Assembly (NCBI RefSeq): GCF_900111885.1
Contig: NZ_FOKG01000014.1
Span: 1-64,000, forward strand
DNA from: Amycolatopsis marina
GTDB taxonomy: Bacteria > Actinomycetota > Actinomycetes > Mycobacteriales > Pseudonocardiaceae
Reading direction: 5' to 3'
Length of the DNA stretch: 64,000 bases
A model generated the notes under the pieces. The model was given only the letters and a program-made list of their open reading frames with translations. It ran no database searches and had not been told where the DNA came from. Positions within the stretch are counted from its first letter, which is position 1, and each line of letters opens with the position of its first letter. This document shows positions 19,137 to 27,999 of this stretch, piece after piece. The position numbers and the translations under genes are program-made.

Positions 19137-19775
19137 CTAGCTACCCTCTGCTGCTGGTTTGACGGCCGCGACCCGCTCCACCATGCCGGCCTTGAGCCGC
19201 TCCTGTCGTTGGATGATCAACCCGGCCTCCTCGACCAGCGGCAGCGGGCGACGGGTTTGGTAGTCGCCCAGCATCCGCACGGTCAACTTCTCCAGCAACC
19301 ACTGTCCGAAATGGATCACCCGGTGGTGGCTGCCGACGTGGTCGAGCAGCAGCAGCGTCCCGTTGGGACGCAGGACCCGGTACATCTCGATGATCGCCGC
19401 CCGCTCGTCCGGGAAACCGCACAACCCGAGAGTGCACACCACGGTGTCGAACGAGGCGTCCGGGAACGGCAACGCCTGCGCGTCGCCCTCGCGCAGGTCG
19501 ATCTCGCGGCCCAGTTCGGCTGCGCGAGTGTGGGCGAGCTTCAGCATGGCGGGGCTGAAGTCGATCCCGGTCAACCGGACCGCGTCCGGGTAGAACGCCA
19601 GGTTCAGGCCGGTTCCCACCGCCACGTCCAGCACCTCGCCGTGGGCCTGCGAGCACACCCACTCCCGGCCGCCACCGAACTGCACCCGCTCGAAGAACCC
19701 GATATCGCGGTCATACCGCGGCGCGTACTTGTCCCACTTCTCCCGCAACCGGTCAACGCTCATTGCCTTACCCAT
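19137..19775 (-). CDS. Class I SAM-dependent methyltransferase
   Basis: 212 aa. The Rossmann motif I is VLDVAVGTGLNLAFYP, motif II is TGIDFSPAML, and FDTVVCTLGLCGFPD with LRPNGTLLLLDH follow. This is the UbiE/Methyltransf_11 type. The ATG at 19775 overlaps the end of the TetR gene; a second ATG at 19763 (MSVDRL) is a possible start. The acceptor is unknown. It is cotranscribed behind the TetR regulator. Similar small methyltransferases often act on phospholipids, quinones or small toxic molecules. Confidence 0.85.
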   Translation of the reverse strand: MGKAMSVDRLREKWDKYAPRYDRDIGFFERVQFGGGREWVCSQAHGEVLDVAVGTGLNLAFYPDAVRLTGIDFSPAMLKLAHTRAAELGREIDLREGDAQALPFPDASFDTVVCTLGLCGFPDERAAIIEMYRVLRPNGTLLLLDHVGSHHRVIHFGQWLLEKLTVRMLGDYQTRRPLPLVEEAGLIIQRQERLKAGMVERVAAVKPAAEGS

Positions 19776-20499
19776 CGCCTTGTCCCTTCGTTGATACCAG
19801 TCCGTGGGTGAGCAGCCCGGCCAGCGTGGCGGCCACGACCTCCGGCGGCGGTAGCTCGCGATCATCTGGATCAACACGGGCGGGGTCCCAGTGCAGGTGC
19901 ACCGCCCACAACACGCAGGTCTCCAAGATCGTCCGCGCCACAACAGGCGCTGGCCCCGGCAGACGCAGTGCTCGGCTGGCCGCACGGCGCGTCAGATAGT
20001 CGGTCAGCACGGCGACCTGTCCCGCCCGGCCAACCCCGAACCACACCTCGCCGAGATCCGGCAACTCCGGCGCACACCGGTCGACCAGCTTGATACTCAC
20101 CCGATGCCGCGCCAGCCGCCGATACAGATCGATGACGATCTCGGTGAGTTCCTCGGCGACCGGCACCCGCCGAGGCCCGGCCAACGCCTTCACCAGCCGC
20201 AGCTCGGTCACCTCGCCGCGGAGCCGATCGGCCACCAGCGTCGCCACTTCGCCCGCCACCGGGGTCGGCACCGGCAACTCGGCCAACTCGGGTAGCGGTT
20301 CTACATCGTCGGCGTAGCGCACCGCGGCGGCCAGCAACGCGGACTTGCTCTCCACGTACCCGTACACGGTGCCCTTCGCCACCCCCAACCGGTCCGCGAC
20401 ATCCTGCATCTGCGTGCGTTGGAATCCCTGCGCGATGAACGTCTCGGCCGCGGCCGAGACCAGGCGCGGGAAGAACTCCGCCGACCGAACCCTGGGCAT
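19768..20499 (-). CDS. TetR-family transcriptional regulator
   Basis: 243 aa. The N-terminal TetR HTH (about residues 10-55) reads FIAQGFQRTQMQDVADRLGVAKGTVYGYVESK, followed by a helical ligand-binding domain. It overlaps the downstream methyltransferase gene by 8 bp. An inverted repeat of the TetR type lies 12 bp before its start. It probably represses itself and the methyltransferase. Confidence 0.85.
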   Translation of the reverse strand: MPRVRSAEFFPRLVSAAAETFIAQGFQRTQMQDVADRLGVAKGTVYGYVESKSALLAAAVRYADDVEPLPELAELPVPTPVAGEVATLVADRLRGEVTELRLVKALAGPRRVPVAEELTEIVIDLYRRLARHRVSIKLVDRCAPELPDLGEVWFGVGRAGQVAVLTDYLTRRAASRALRLPGPAPVVARTILETCVLWAVHLHWDPARVDPDDRELPPPEVVAATLAGLLTHGLVSTKGQGDG

Positions 20500-20511
20500 G
20501 CGGCAACGATA

Positions 20512-20530
20512 ACTGACCGACCCAGTCAGT
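20512..20530. promoter_or_regulatory. TetR-type palindromic operator
   Basis: ACTGAC-7 bp-GTCAGT is a perfect 6-bp inverted repeat directly upstream of the TetR gene at 20499. The location suggests autoregulation. Confidence 0.6.
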
Positions 20531-20607
20531 CAAAGCTCGAATCGATATCGGTCGAAGCTGCTTCGGCCTGGATAGATTGTCCAGTCGGATGGCGTGCTGT
20601 CATGCGG

Positions 20608-21783
20608 TCACCACTGCACTGGGAGTGCGGTCAGACCGCCGGTCAGCACGTCGCGCCGCATGGTCAATTCCTCCACGCCGACGGCCAGCCGCAACGTCGG
20701 GAACCGTGCAGCGAGTTGGGTGAACACCGCTTGTAGCTCGATGCGGGCCAGTGGCGCGCCGATGCAGTAGCGGGCGCCGTGCCCGAAGGTGAGGTGCGCG
20801 GCGGACGAGCGGGTGATGTCGACCTGGTCGGGGTCAGCGAAGACGGCCGGGTCGTGGTTGGCCGCGCCGTTGTCCAGCAGCACCAACTCGCCTGCCTGGA
20901 TGATCACGCCGTCGATCTCCAGGTTGGTCCGGGCGTAGCGGGGAATCCCACCGCCACCCTTGCCTGGTGCCCGCAGCATCTCCTCGACCGCGTTCGGAAC
21001 CAGGGTCGGGTCGTTCACCAGGTTCTGCCACTGGTCGGGGTTGGCCAGTAACGCCAGTGCACCCAGAGCGATCTGGACCACCGTGGTTTCGTGTCCGGCG
21101 AACAGCAACGCCATGGACATGCCAGCGGCCTCGACGTCGGAGACACCTTCGGTCGCGCACAGTCGGGAGATGACGTCGTCGCCGGGATCGGTCCGCTTGC
21201 GGGCGACCAGCTTCTGGCCGTACGCGAACAGCTCGCCCAATCCCTGTTCCGAGCGGGCGCGATCGCGGATGTTGGCGGCGTCGTTGGTCCAGGCGCGGAA
21301 CTGGTCACGGTCCTCGTAGGGCACGCCGAGCAGTTCGCAGATCACCAGGATCGGCAGCGGCACCGCCACCGCGGCGTGCAGGTCCGCGGGAGGCCCCTGC
21401 TCGGCCAACTCGTCCGACAACCGTGCGGTCAGGGCCTCGACCCTGGGGCGCAGGGCACGTAGGTGCTTGGGCGAGAAGTGGGGCTGCAGCAGCGACCGCA
21501 TCCGGGCGTGGTCGCTCTTCTCGGTGACGAAGTTGCCCAGCGGTCCGCCGAACAACGCCGACTCCCCGGTTCGCGCCGCGGTCTCCGGTGCCGGATGGGC
21601 GCGTCCCAGCCGGTCGTCGTCCAGCAGCCGCCGTACCTGCGCATGACCGGTGACCAGCCATGCCTCATCACCCGTCGCGGTGCGAACCCGGTGAACCGGA
21701 CCCTGGGACTGCAACTCCCGCAGTTGGGGCGCGACCCGCAACGGATCTACCTGCTCGAACGGCAACTGAACCGGGGCGCTCAT
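20608..21783 (-). CDS. Cytochrome P450
   Basis: 391 aa. The I-helix motif AGHETT, the EMLR (ExxR) motif and the heme loop FGHGARYCIGAPLAR with the Cys thiolate ligand are all intact. It is a soluble bacterial class P450 that needs a ferredoxin partner, and none is visible nearby. The ATG at 21783 has GGAGG five bases upstream and is preferred to the earlier ATGs at 21795 and 21798. It is divergent from a TetR gene 90 bp away, which is the likely controller. The substrate is unknown. Confidence 0.92.
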   Translation of the reverse strand: MSAPVQLPFEQVDPLRVAPQLRELQSQGPVHRVRTATGDEAWLVTGHAQVRRLLDDDRLGRAHPAPETAARTGESALFGGPLGNFVTEKSDHARMRSLLQPHFSPKHLRALRPRVEALTARLSDELAEQGPPADLHAAVAVPLPILVICELLGVPYEDRDQFRAWTNDAANIRDRARSEQGLGELFAYGQKLVARKRTDPGDDVISRLCATEGVSDVEAAGMSMALLFAGHETTVVQIALGALALLANPDQWQNLVNDPTLVPNAVEEMLRAPGKGGGGIPRYARTNLEIDGVIIQAGELVLLDNGAANHDPAVFADPDQVDITRSSAAHLTFGHGARYCIGAPLARIELQAVFTQLAARFPTLRLAVGVEELTMRRDVLTGGLTALPVQW

Positions 21784-21872
21784 CGCGACCTCCATCATTA
21801 CACACCACTTGTACAAGCCGACTTCAACAACGTACTTATATAGTCTGCCTTTAACAAGAGGAGGTTGATGCG

Positions 21873-22532
21873 ATGGCAGCCGCCCGACAATCCACGCAGC
21901 CCGCGTCGGAAAGTCAGTCCGAGCGTGTCCGGCGCATGCCCCGCGCACAGCGGCGCGAGCAACTCCTCGACGCGGCCACCCGCGCGTTCGCCCGCACCGG
22001 GTTCACCGCCACTGGCCTCGACGACATCGCAGCGGAGGCCGGTGTCACGCACGTGATCCTCTACCGACACTTCGCGTCGAAGAACGACCTGTACCGGGCG
22101 GTGCTGGACCGCGCCTGCACCCGGCTCGGGACCGCCGTCGGGATTGAGAACTACGACGAGGGCAGCATTCCCGCGCTGCTGCGTGCCGCCGTGGCCGACC
22201 CGGACGGGTTCCGGCTGCTGTTCCGCCATGCGGTCAGGGAGCCGGAGTTCCGCGACGTGATCGACCGGATCCGGTTGGCCTCGACCGAGATCGCCCACCG
22301 CCACCTCGCCGACGCGATCCCGGACGGCTCCTGGCAGGACTGGGCAGCCCGACTGATCCCCACCCTCACCCTCGAAGCTGTCATCGTCTGGCTCGACACC
22401 GGCCAACCCGATCCCGACGACGCCGCCAACCGCATCGAGTACGCCATCCACGGCGTGATCCAAGCCGCTCAGACCGGTTATGCACGAACGAGCGACGCCG
22501 ACCAGAGAACGGTCAACACGGACAACTGTTAG
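21873..22532 (+). CDS. TetR-family transcriptional regulator
   Basis: 219 aa. The HTH occupies about residues 28-75 (AATRAFARTGFTATGLDDIA, then GVTHVILYRHFASKNDLYR). It is followed by an effector domain. It faces away from the P450 gene and has AAGAGGAGG upstream of the ATG at 21873. The AT-richer 90-bp spacer with the P450 gene should hold its operator. Its 3' end overlaps the convergent NYN gene by 20 bp. Confidence 0.85.
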   Translation: MAAARQSTQPASESQSERVRRMPRAQRREQLLDAATRAFARTGFTATGLDDIAAEAGVTHVILYRHFASKNDLYRAVLDRACTRLGTAVGIENYDEGSIPALLRAAVADPDGFRLLFRHAVREPEFRDVIDRIRLASTEIAHRHLADAIPDGSWQDWAARLIPTLTLEAVIVWLDTGQPDPDDAANRIEYAIHGVIQAAQTGYARTSDADQRTVNTDNC

Positions 22533-23127
22533 TCCGGAGAAAGAGTTTGTACTCCGAGCACACCGCGACCAGCCGTGCGCTCGCCGCGGTCTCTGCTCCG
22601 ACGCCGATGACGTGCTTGCCGAACTCCCGCAGCTTGGAAACGAGCGGAGAGAAGTCTGAATCACCGCTGACCAGCACGAACGCTTCGACAGACGGATGGA
22701 TGATCAGCGTCTCCATCGCGTCGACGGTCATGCGGATGTCGGCGCCGTTCTTGCGCGACGGACCGTGCCCGATCTGGACAAGGTCGACGCCATCGCGTTC
22801 GAGCGCCTGCTGGTAGCGGCCGAAGCGCTGGTCGGCCCAGTCCGCATAGGCGCGACGGATCGTGGTCGAGCCGTATGCGCGACACAGCCACGTGAGTGCC
22901 TTCGCCGGTACCGGCTCGGCTCGGTCCGGCAGGCTCGCGCTCGCGCCGAGCACCAGGTTCTCGAAGTCGATCAGGAGCGCGACTTGCTCACCTCGGGAGC
23001 CGATCTCCCGGCTCCACGGACTCCGGCGGGCTTCGGCCGCGCGCACCATCCGCACCGCCTCGCTCTCGGCGAGCTCGGCGGACTCGTCGGTCGTCACGAC
23101 GGCCGCCCGGCGCCGGGCGTGGTCCAT
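22513..23127 (-). CDS. NYN-domain (PIN-like nuclease) protein, possibly C-terminally shortened
   Basis: 204 aa. NYN/LabA motifs are clear: ALLIDFENL (first acidic site), KNGADIRMTVDAMET (second) and VSGDSDFSPLVSKLREFGKHVIGVG (third). These build a metal-dependent RNase-like active site. Many homologues carry a LOTUS/OST-HTH domain after the NYN domain. Here the protein stops at YKLFLRTNSCPC, where the match to the family ends, overlapping the convergent TetR gene. The domain may therefore have been lost. Confidence 0.75.
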   Translation of the reverse strand: MDHARRRAAVVTTDESAELAESEAVRMVRAAEARRSPWSREIGSRGEQVALLIDFENLVLGASASLPDRAEPVPAKALTWLCRAYGSTTIRRAYADWADQRFGRYQQALERDGVDLVQIGHGPSRKNGADIRMTVDAMETLIIHPSVEAFVLVSGDSDFSPLVSKLREFGKHVIGVGAETAASARLVAVCSEYKLFLRTNSCPC

Positions 23128-23298
23128 GAGATCGGTCTTGTCGTCGCGCTGAGCGGAAGTTCGGCGGTGTCGTCCACGGCGGTCATCCTGCCGGGTCTTG
23201 CTCTGTCGGGTCGTTGATCATCCGCTGGATGAACAGGTTGTCCCCGATGGTGTGAGGCATCCAACCGACGAGCGAGACCGTTCTGATCTCATGGAGGC

Positions 23299-23943
23299 AT
23301 GGTCAGCGCGGTGGTGTTCGACGTGGGTGAAACTCTGCTGGACGATTCACGCGAGTGGCGTGCGTGGGCTGACTGGGTGGGGGTATCGCCGCATACATTC
23401 TCGACCGTGCTCGGCGCTGTTACGTCGGCGGGCCGAGACAACGCCGAGACGTTCGAGTATTTCCGCCCTGGCTTTGACCTGGCTCGTGAGCGCCAGTTGC
23501 GGGAGGAGGCCGGGTGCGGGGAACAGATCGACGAGAGCGATCTGTACCCGGACGTGCGGCCGAGCCTGGCGGCTCTCCGCGCTGGAGGCTTGTGGGTGGG
23601 CGTCGCTGGCAATCAGACTCCGCGGGCCGCCCAGCTGTTGCGGGCATTGGGCCTGCCCGTGGACTACGTCGGTACGTCGGGCGAGTGGGGCGTGGCGAAG
23701 CCGGATCCCGCCTTCTTCGAGCGGGTGGTCGACGTCGCGCCCGGTCGGGCTGATCAGATCGTGTACGTCGGTGATCACCGTGACAACGACGTTCTGCCTG
23801 CGAAGGCGGCTGGTCTTCGTGTCGCGTTGATCCGGCGTGGCCCGTGGGGATATCTCTGGGCCGACGACCCCGTGGTCAGGGAGAACGCCGATTGGGTGAT
23901 CGACTCGCTCGCGGAGCTGCCCGCCCTTCTTCTTGATCGGTAG
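23299..23943 (+). CDS. HAD-superfamily hydrolase (copy B)
   Basis: 214 aa, the same length as the copy-A protein at 3448-4092 and similar throughout. Motif I FDVGETLLDD again has Glu in place of the usual second Asp. Motif II is VAGNQTP, the Lys is in GVAKPD, and VYVGDHRDND supplies the last acidic residues. The ATG at 23299 opens the conserved motif directly. It converges on the XRE-TPR gene, 11 bp between stops, as in copy A. It is probably a phosphatase acting on an intermediate of the neighbouring deazaguanine-type pathway, which is inferred from context only. Confidence 0.85.
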   Translation: MVSAVVFDVGETLLDDSREWRAWADWVGVSPHTFSTVLGAVTSAGRDNAETFEYFRPGFDLARERQLREEAGCGEQIDESDLYPDVRPSLAALRAGGLWVGVAGNQTPRAAQLLRALGLPVDYVGTSGEWGVAKPDPAFFERVVDVAPGRADQIVYVGDHRDNDVLPAKAAGLRVALIRRGPWGYLWADDPVVRENADWVIDSLAELPALLLDR

Positions 23944-23954
23944 CCCAATAGTCG

Positions 23955-25253
23955 TCAACGTGCGCGAGCCCAGGTAGCCAGCTCCAACAGGCGGTCGTCG
24001 GGGGAGCCGTGGGTGCGCAGCAGCGCCGACAGCGTCTGCCGAACCTGGGGATGTTCGCGGACGTGTTGCGGGGCAACCCGGCGGGCGGCTTCCAGACCGA
24101 GGTAGGCGTCTTGGTGGTGGCCGAGGCGAAGCTGGGCGCGGGCCAGGTCGATGTAGTAGTGCGAGCGCCGTTCGGCGGGGAGACGGTCGGGTGGGTGCCA
24201 GGCTGCCGCCCGCTCCACCGCCGCCGGGCTGTCGCCCAGTTCGACGGCGACGGCGAGTTCGTGGATGCGGACCGACGCCGGTCCGAAGGCCGTGCCGAAG
24301 TAGACGCCTTCAGGCACCTGGCGGGCGGCTCGATGAGCCTCACCGAGGTGATCCCACGCGGCGTCGGGCTTGCCAGCGCGGCCGGCGACGACGGCGGCTC
24401 GCATGTGCAAGGCGCCGTAGGCCGCGGCGGAGGACGCCGAAGCGCCGAGGTCAGCCGACAGATCGTCCGCGGCGGCCATCAACAGCCGCGAGGCCGACGT
24501 CAGGTCGCCTGTGGCGAAGAAGGTCTCGGTGCGCACGTAGGCGACAGCGGCCACCAGCAGCGGGTCCTCGGCCGCCAGGGCGGACACGCGCATCAGGTCG
24601 ATGATGCGGGCGGACAGGTCGAGGTAGCCGAACTTGTAAGCCACGCCATCGGCCGCTCGGAATGCGAGGGTCAGCAGCGTGGCGGCGTCGCGCACCCAGT
24701 GACCGCCATCGGCGTGTGTCCGTGCAAGCTCGGAGATCAGGTTGGGCAGACGCCACGCCATCTCGACATAGCGTGCTTGCAGACGGTGCTCGATCATTCC
24801 TGCGACCTCGGCCGCGAGTTCGGCGAAGGACCGCGTCGGTCCGTCCTCGGGCAGATCGATGCTGTCGAGCGCCCGCCGCAGCCGTGGGATGGCGGCGTGC
24901 ACCGCGTCATCACCGGAGAACGTGTCGACCAACTTTGACCGGCCGAGCTCACGGTCAGCGTGAGGCAGGAATGAAGGACCGGGTGTGAAGAATGGCTCGT
25001 GGTTGGGGCTTTCGAGCGCGACCGATGTGTTCGAGCGCCGTTTCGTTCGCCGGAGTAGGTCGTCGAGATGATCTAGGCTGATATTCAACGCTGTGGCAAG
25101 GTCGGGACGTTGCCACGGTTGGGGAGATTGGACACCGCGTTCCCAGCGGCCGACGGTGGTTCGGTCCACGCCCAGCTTGTCGGCGAAGGTCTCTTGCGTG
25201 TAGCCAGCGGCGTGGCGGCAGTCGGCCAACGGGCTTGACGGTTGGGTTGCCAT
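23955..25253 (-). CDS. XRE-family helix-turn-helix regulator with TPR-like C-terminus (copy B)
   Basis: 432 aa. The HTH at about residues 8-52 is GYTQETFADKLGVDRTTVGRWERG, followed by the invariant phrase VQSPQPWQRP that is also in copy A. The rest is a helical repeat domain (PDLS... YVRTETFFATGDL... AHLHLGEAHRA-type helices). The ATG at 25253 lies 63 bp from the triple repeat at 25316-25360. It is the likely regulator of the B cluster through these repeats. One XRE-TPR protein could bind the sites of both clusters, because their HTH segments are nearly alike. Confidence 0.87.
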   Translation of the reverse strand: MATQPSSPLADCRHAAGYTQETFADKLGVDRTTVGRWERGVQSPQPWQRPDLATALNISLDHLDDLLRRTKRRSNTSVALESPNHEPFFTPGPSFLPHADRELGRSKLVDTFSGDDAVHAAIPRLRRALDSIDLPEDGPTRSFAELAAEVAGMIEHRLQARYVEMAWRLPNLISELARTHADGGHWVRDAATLLTLAFRAADGVAYKFGYLDLSARIIDLMRVSALAAEDPLLVAAVAYVRTETFFATGDLTSASRLLMAAADDLSADLGASASSAAAYGALHMRAAVVAGRAGKPDAAWDHLGEAHRAARQVPEGVYFGTAFGPASVRIHELAVAVELGDSPAAVERAAAWHPPDRLPAERRSHYYIDLARAQLRLGHHQDAYLGLEAARRVAPQHVREHPQVRQTLSALLRTHGSPDDRLLELATWARAR

Positions 25254-25315
25254 CTCCTCACCCCCTGGTGTGCCGTTGTCACGCTACCCGGCGCGGTTGG
25301 TGCAGCTCACGAGGG

Positions 25316-25360
25316 TCAACGCCGCATCAGCGCCTCATCGTCGCCCCACGTGCGCTCTGG
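25316..25360 (-). promoter_or_regulatory. Triple 11-bp direct repeat, copy 2 (candidate operator)
   Basis: On the minus strand the units read CGTGGGGCGAC, GATGAGGCGCT and GATGCGGCGTT. They are preceded by a CCAGAGCG block. The element lies in the divergent spacer between the XRE-TPR gene and the TPR/peptide genes. Eleven-bp spacing puts each unit on the same face of the helix. Confidence 0.7.
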
Positions 25361-25528
25361 TAGCCGACCGTAGCGGGCGATCTACTGGCGTTCGACAACA
25401 CCGACACGGCAGCGGAACTGGGGAGCCACGATTCCTGCCCGTTCATATTCGGCAACTGTTCTCCCGGAAATGACTCACTCCTTGGCAACGTCGCGCAACA
25501 AGAACGTCGTGGTGAAAGCGGGATCACC

Positions 25529-25618
25529 ATGAGCAGCACCAGGACGTACCGCAAAGACCAATCCCGTAGGGCGGCCCCTGCGCGCCTCGCTGTCGATGTA
25601 GCCGGAGCACATCAGTGA
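25529..25618 (+). CDS. 29-residue ORF coupled to the TPR gene
   Basis: An ATG at 25529 opens a 29-codon, Arg/Ala-rich frame beginning MSSTRTYRKDQSRR. Its stop overlaps the next GTG start as GTGA. No family is recognised. It could be a leader for coupled translation. A signalling-peptide role is conceivable next to TPR regulators, but there is no secretion signal. Confidence 0.3.
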   Translation: MSSTRTYRKDQSRRAAPARLAVDVAGAHQ

Positions 25619-26961
25619 CCGACCCTGGGCACCGCAACGACCTCGGCGTGAGCTACGACGACCTCGACGCCGACAACGCGCGGCTGTACCGGCTGCTGGC
25701 CGTGCACCCCGGCGCCGAGTTCACCGCCGCCCCGCTCGCCGCAGCCCTCGCCCTGCCGGTCGCCCAGGTCGAAAACGGGCTGGCCCGGCTGGCGGATGCC
25801 CACCTCGTCACCGCGGTGGCCGCCGCCCGCTACCGTCAGCACGACTTGCCGCGCGAGCACGCCCAGGTACTGGCCGAGCAACATGACGACGCGAATGTGC
25901 GCCGGGCCGCGCTGCGCAGCATGATCGAGTGGTATCTGCGACGCACCGCCGCCGCCGACATCGCGATCAACCCCCGCTCCCGGCGGTTCAGCCCGGTGTA
26001 CGAACAGTTGGACACCGAGCCGTTCGCCAGCGTCGAACATGCTCTGAACTGGTTCACCCTCGAACGGCCGAACGTGCTTGCCTCCCAATATCTCGCCGGA
26101 CAGCAGGGCTGGGACGGGCTGGTGTTCCAGCTCGCCGAGGTCGTCTGGAATCCATTGCGCCCCAGCTACTTCGCCGATGACCTAGTCCAGACGCAACAAC
26201 TTGGCATCGTCTCCGCCCAGCGCTGTAAGCACATCCTCGAAGCGGTCTTCCTCGCCCGGCTGGGGTTCGGCGAATCCAACCGCTCCCACCACGACGCGGC
26301 GATCACTGCCTGCACCACGGCGATCGAGCGAGCAACAGCATTCGGCGACAGCTGGGTACAAGCGGCAGCCCTGTCCACCCGCGCTCGCGCTTTCACCGCC
26401 GCCGGGCAACCACGTACCGCGCTGCAGGATCTCGGCAGCGCGCTGCTCCTCGACGAGCAACGCGGCGACCGCCGCAGCATCGCCTTGCGGCATCGGCGAA
26501 TCGGCCAGGCATACGCCCACCCCGAGATCGCCGATTTCCCCCAAGCCACCTGGCACCTGCGTGAAGCCGCCGAATTGATGGAGGCCCTGGGCGATGAGTC
26601 GGGCCACGCCCGAGTGATCACTTACCTTGCCGAGGTCCACGTTGCGGCCCGACAGTCGGACGCCGCCTTGTTCACCCTGCGCCGGATCGAGAACGCCTTG
26701 GCGTCCTGTGGATCGTCGCGCTACCGAGGTCACGCCTCCACCGTCATGGGTCGGGCGCACGCCCAGCTCGGCAACGTCGCGGAGGCGGAGCACTGCTACA
26801 GCAACGCACTGGGTCTCTTTGCCGACGCGGGACCGGGTGCGGCAACCGATCGCGAAGCAGTGCTGAAGCTCCGCGAGGAACTCGGAGACCCGGTGACGCG
26901 AAAGTCGCAGGTGGACACCAGCAACGTCGAAAACGAGAACATGGAAGGAAACACGAAATAG
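25615..26961 (+). CDS. TPR-repeat protein with winged-helix N-terminus
   Basis: 448 aa. It resembles the C-terminal half of AfsR/NB-ARC-type regulators. A winged-helix segment (LYRLLAVHPGAEFTAAPLAAALAL) is followed by an arm and at least four TPR-like helix pairs, but there is no P-loop NTPase domain. The GTG start overlaps a 29-codon ORF. The last residues (VENENMEGNTK) are hydrophilic. It probably works as an adaptor or sensor with the XRE-TPR regulator across the divergent promoter. It could also be a remnant of a larger STAND protein, although I see no NTPase motifs upstream. Confidence 0.7.
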   Translation: MTDPGHRNDLGVSYDDLDADNARLYRLLAVHPGAEFTAAPLAAALALPVAQVENGLARLADAHLVTAVAAARYRQHDLPREHAQVLAEQHDDANVRRAALRSMIEWYLRRTAAADIAINPRSRRFSPVYEQLDTEPFASVEHALNWFTLERPNVLASQYLAGQQGWDGLVFQLAEVVWNPLRPSYFADDLVQTQQLGIVSAQRCKHILEAVFLARLGFGESNRSHHDAAITACTTAIERATAFGDSWVQAAALSTRARAFTAAGQPRTALQDLGSALLLDEQRGDRRSIALRHRRIGQAYAHPEIADFPQATWHLREAAELMEALGDESGHARVITYLAEVHVAARQSDAALFTLRRIENALASCGSSRYRGHASTVMGRAHAQLGNVAEAEHCYSNALGLFADAGPGAATDREAVLKLREELGDPVTRKSQVDTSNVENENMEGNTK

Positions 26962-26963
26962 CG

Positions 26964-27212
26964 ATGACCCCAATTCTGGCAATCCTGTACGTCGGCGCGG
27001 CCGTGGGCATCGGCGCAGTTGTCTGGGGCCACACTCGCGGCACCTGGTCTGCCGGAAAGCTCAGCTCCCACGTGGCCCGATGCGTGCTGCTGACGGTCGT
27101 TGCCGGGGCAGTGTGGCCAGCGGCCGTGCTCGTCGCCGTGGCCTATCAATTCCCGGCGGACCGCGCCGTCGACCGCCTCGTCTTCGGCCGCACCACGAAC
27201 GGAAATGCCTGA
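26964..27212 (+). CDS. Small two-helix membrane protein
   Basis: 82 aa with two hydrophobic helices, at about residues 4-22 (ILAILYVGAAVGIGAVVWG) and 41-62 (CVLLTVVAGAVWPAAVLVAV). It starts 2 bp after the TPR gene stop and is surely cotranscribed. No family is recognised. It may anchor a complex of the neighbouring regulators. Confidence 0.65.
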   Translation: MTPILAILYVGAAVGIGAVVWGHTRGTWSAGKLSSHVARCVLLTVVAGAVWPAAVLVAVAYQFPADRAVDRLVFGRTTNGNA

Positions 27213-27230
27213 CTTGGAAGGCCGCTGATC

Positions 27231-27494
27231 ATGTCACAAATAACGAAGGTCAAGAAGGGGAAGCGGATCACCGGTCCCGCACGGACTCGGATGGGCGCAG
27301 ACCTGAAGAAGAAGTACGACAAGGGTGCCAGCATCCGCACCCTGGCCAGGCTGACCGGCCGCTCGTACGGCTTCATACACCGGATCCTGTCCGAGTCCGG
27401 CGTTCAACTGCGTGCACGTGGCGGCGGACCCCACCGCCAGCCCGGCCAAACCACTCGGACAGCTCGGTCAAGTCGGCAGATCGGAGCCGGGTAG
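27231..27494 (+). CDS. Small helix-turn-helix DNA-binding protein
   Basis: 87 aa. It belongs to the conserved actinobacterial family with a basic N-terminus (KKGKRITGPART) followed by an HTH: YDKGASIRTLARLTGRSYGFIHRILSES. The C-terminal tail is Gln/Arg/Ser-rich. It is directly followed (0 bp) by the RbpA-like gene. A transcription-related role is likely. Confidence 0.8.
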   Translation: MSQITKVKKGKRITGPARTRMGADLKKKYDKGASIRTLARLTGRSYGFIHRILSESGVQLRARGGGPHRQPGQTTRTARSSRQIGAG

Positions 27495-27902
27495 ATGCCG
27501 AGAGGAACGCTGCGTGGCTACCGCTGGGGCCACACCACGGTGGAGCCCGATCGCTACACCGGACCTGTCGCCCGAGTGACCGCTCGGTTCGCGTGTACGC
27601 GTGGGCACGAGTTCACCGTGCATTTCGCATCGGACGCGGAGCTGCCGGCGAGCTGGACTTGTCGGCTGCATGGCGTCGAGGGCTGCGCTCGACTCGGCGC
27701 CACCGCCACCGCCACCGCAGCGGGCAAGGGTAAAGGCAAGTCCCCGCGGACACATCTGACGATGCTGTACGAACGACGCAGCGTGGCCGAGCTGGAGATT
27801 CTCCTCGCCGACACGCTCGCGGCGATCCGCCGACGAGGAGGCGCGCAGCCGGGCTGCGTGCAATTCGGGGACAGGACGTACTCGTTCCGCTACGACGGCT
27901 GA
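27495..27902 (+). CDS. rbpA-like: RbpA-like RNA polymerase-binding protein
   Basis: 135 aa. It follows the RbpA plan: a basic N-terminal tail, a zinc-ribbon-like core (FACTRGHEFTVHF ... WTCRLHG), a basic linker (KGKGKSPRTHL) and the sigma-interaction helices (LYERRSVAELEILLADTLAAIR). RbpA binds RNA polymerase and group 1/2 sigma factors and stabilises open complexes. Housekeeping RbpA is normally a lone gene, and this diverged paralogue sits inside an accessory cluster directly behind a small HTH gene. It may direct polymerase to cluster promoters. Full coordination of zinc is uncertain because the second Cys pair is altered. Confidence 0.8.
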   Translation: MPRGTLRGYRWGHTTVEPDRYTGPVARVTARFACTRGHEFTVHFASDAELPASWTCRLHGVEGCARLGATATATAAGKGKGKSPRTHLTMLYERRSVAELEILLADTLAAIRRRGGAQPGCVQFGDRTYSFRYDG

Positions 27903-27999
27903 CCGTTCTCGCCCAACCGGGTTACCTTTCGGTCCTGACCGGGTGAACACGTGCCGCGCGACGCCGCTGACGTCGTGCCGCTTTCCCTGGTCAGCGCGG

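Noticed and set aside
18892-19140. 82-codon plus-strand ORF
   Set aside because: No recognised family, weak start, and it overlaps the end of the methyltransferase gene.
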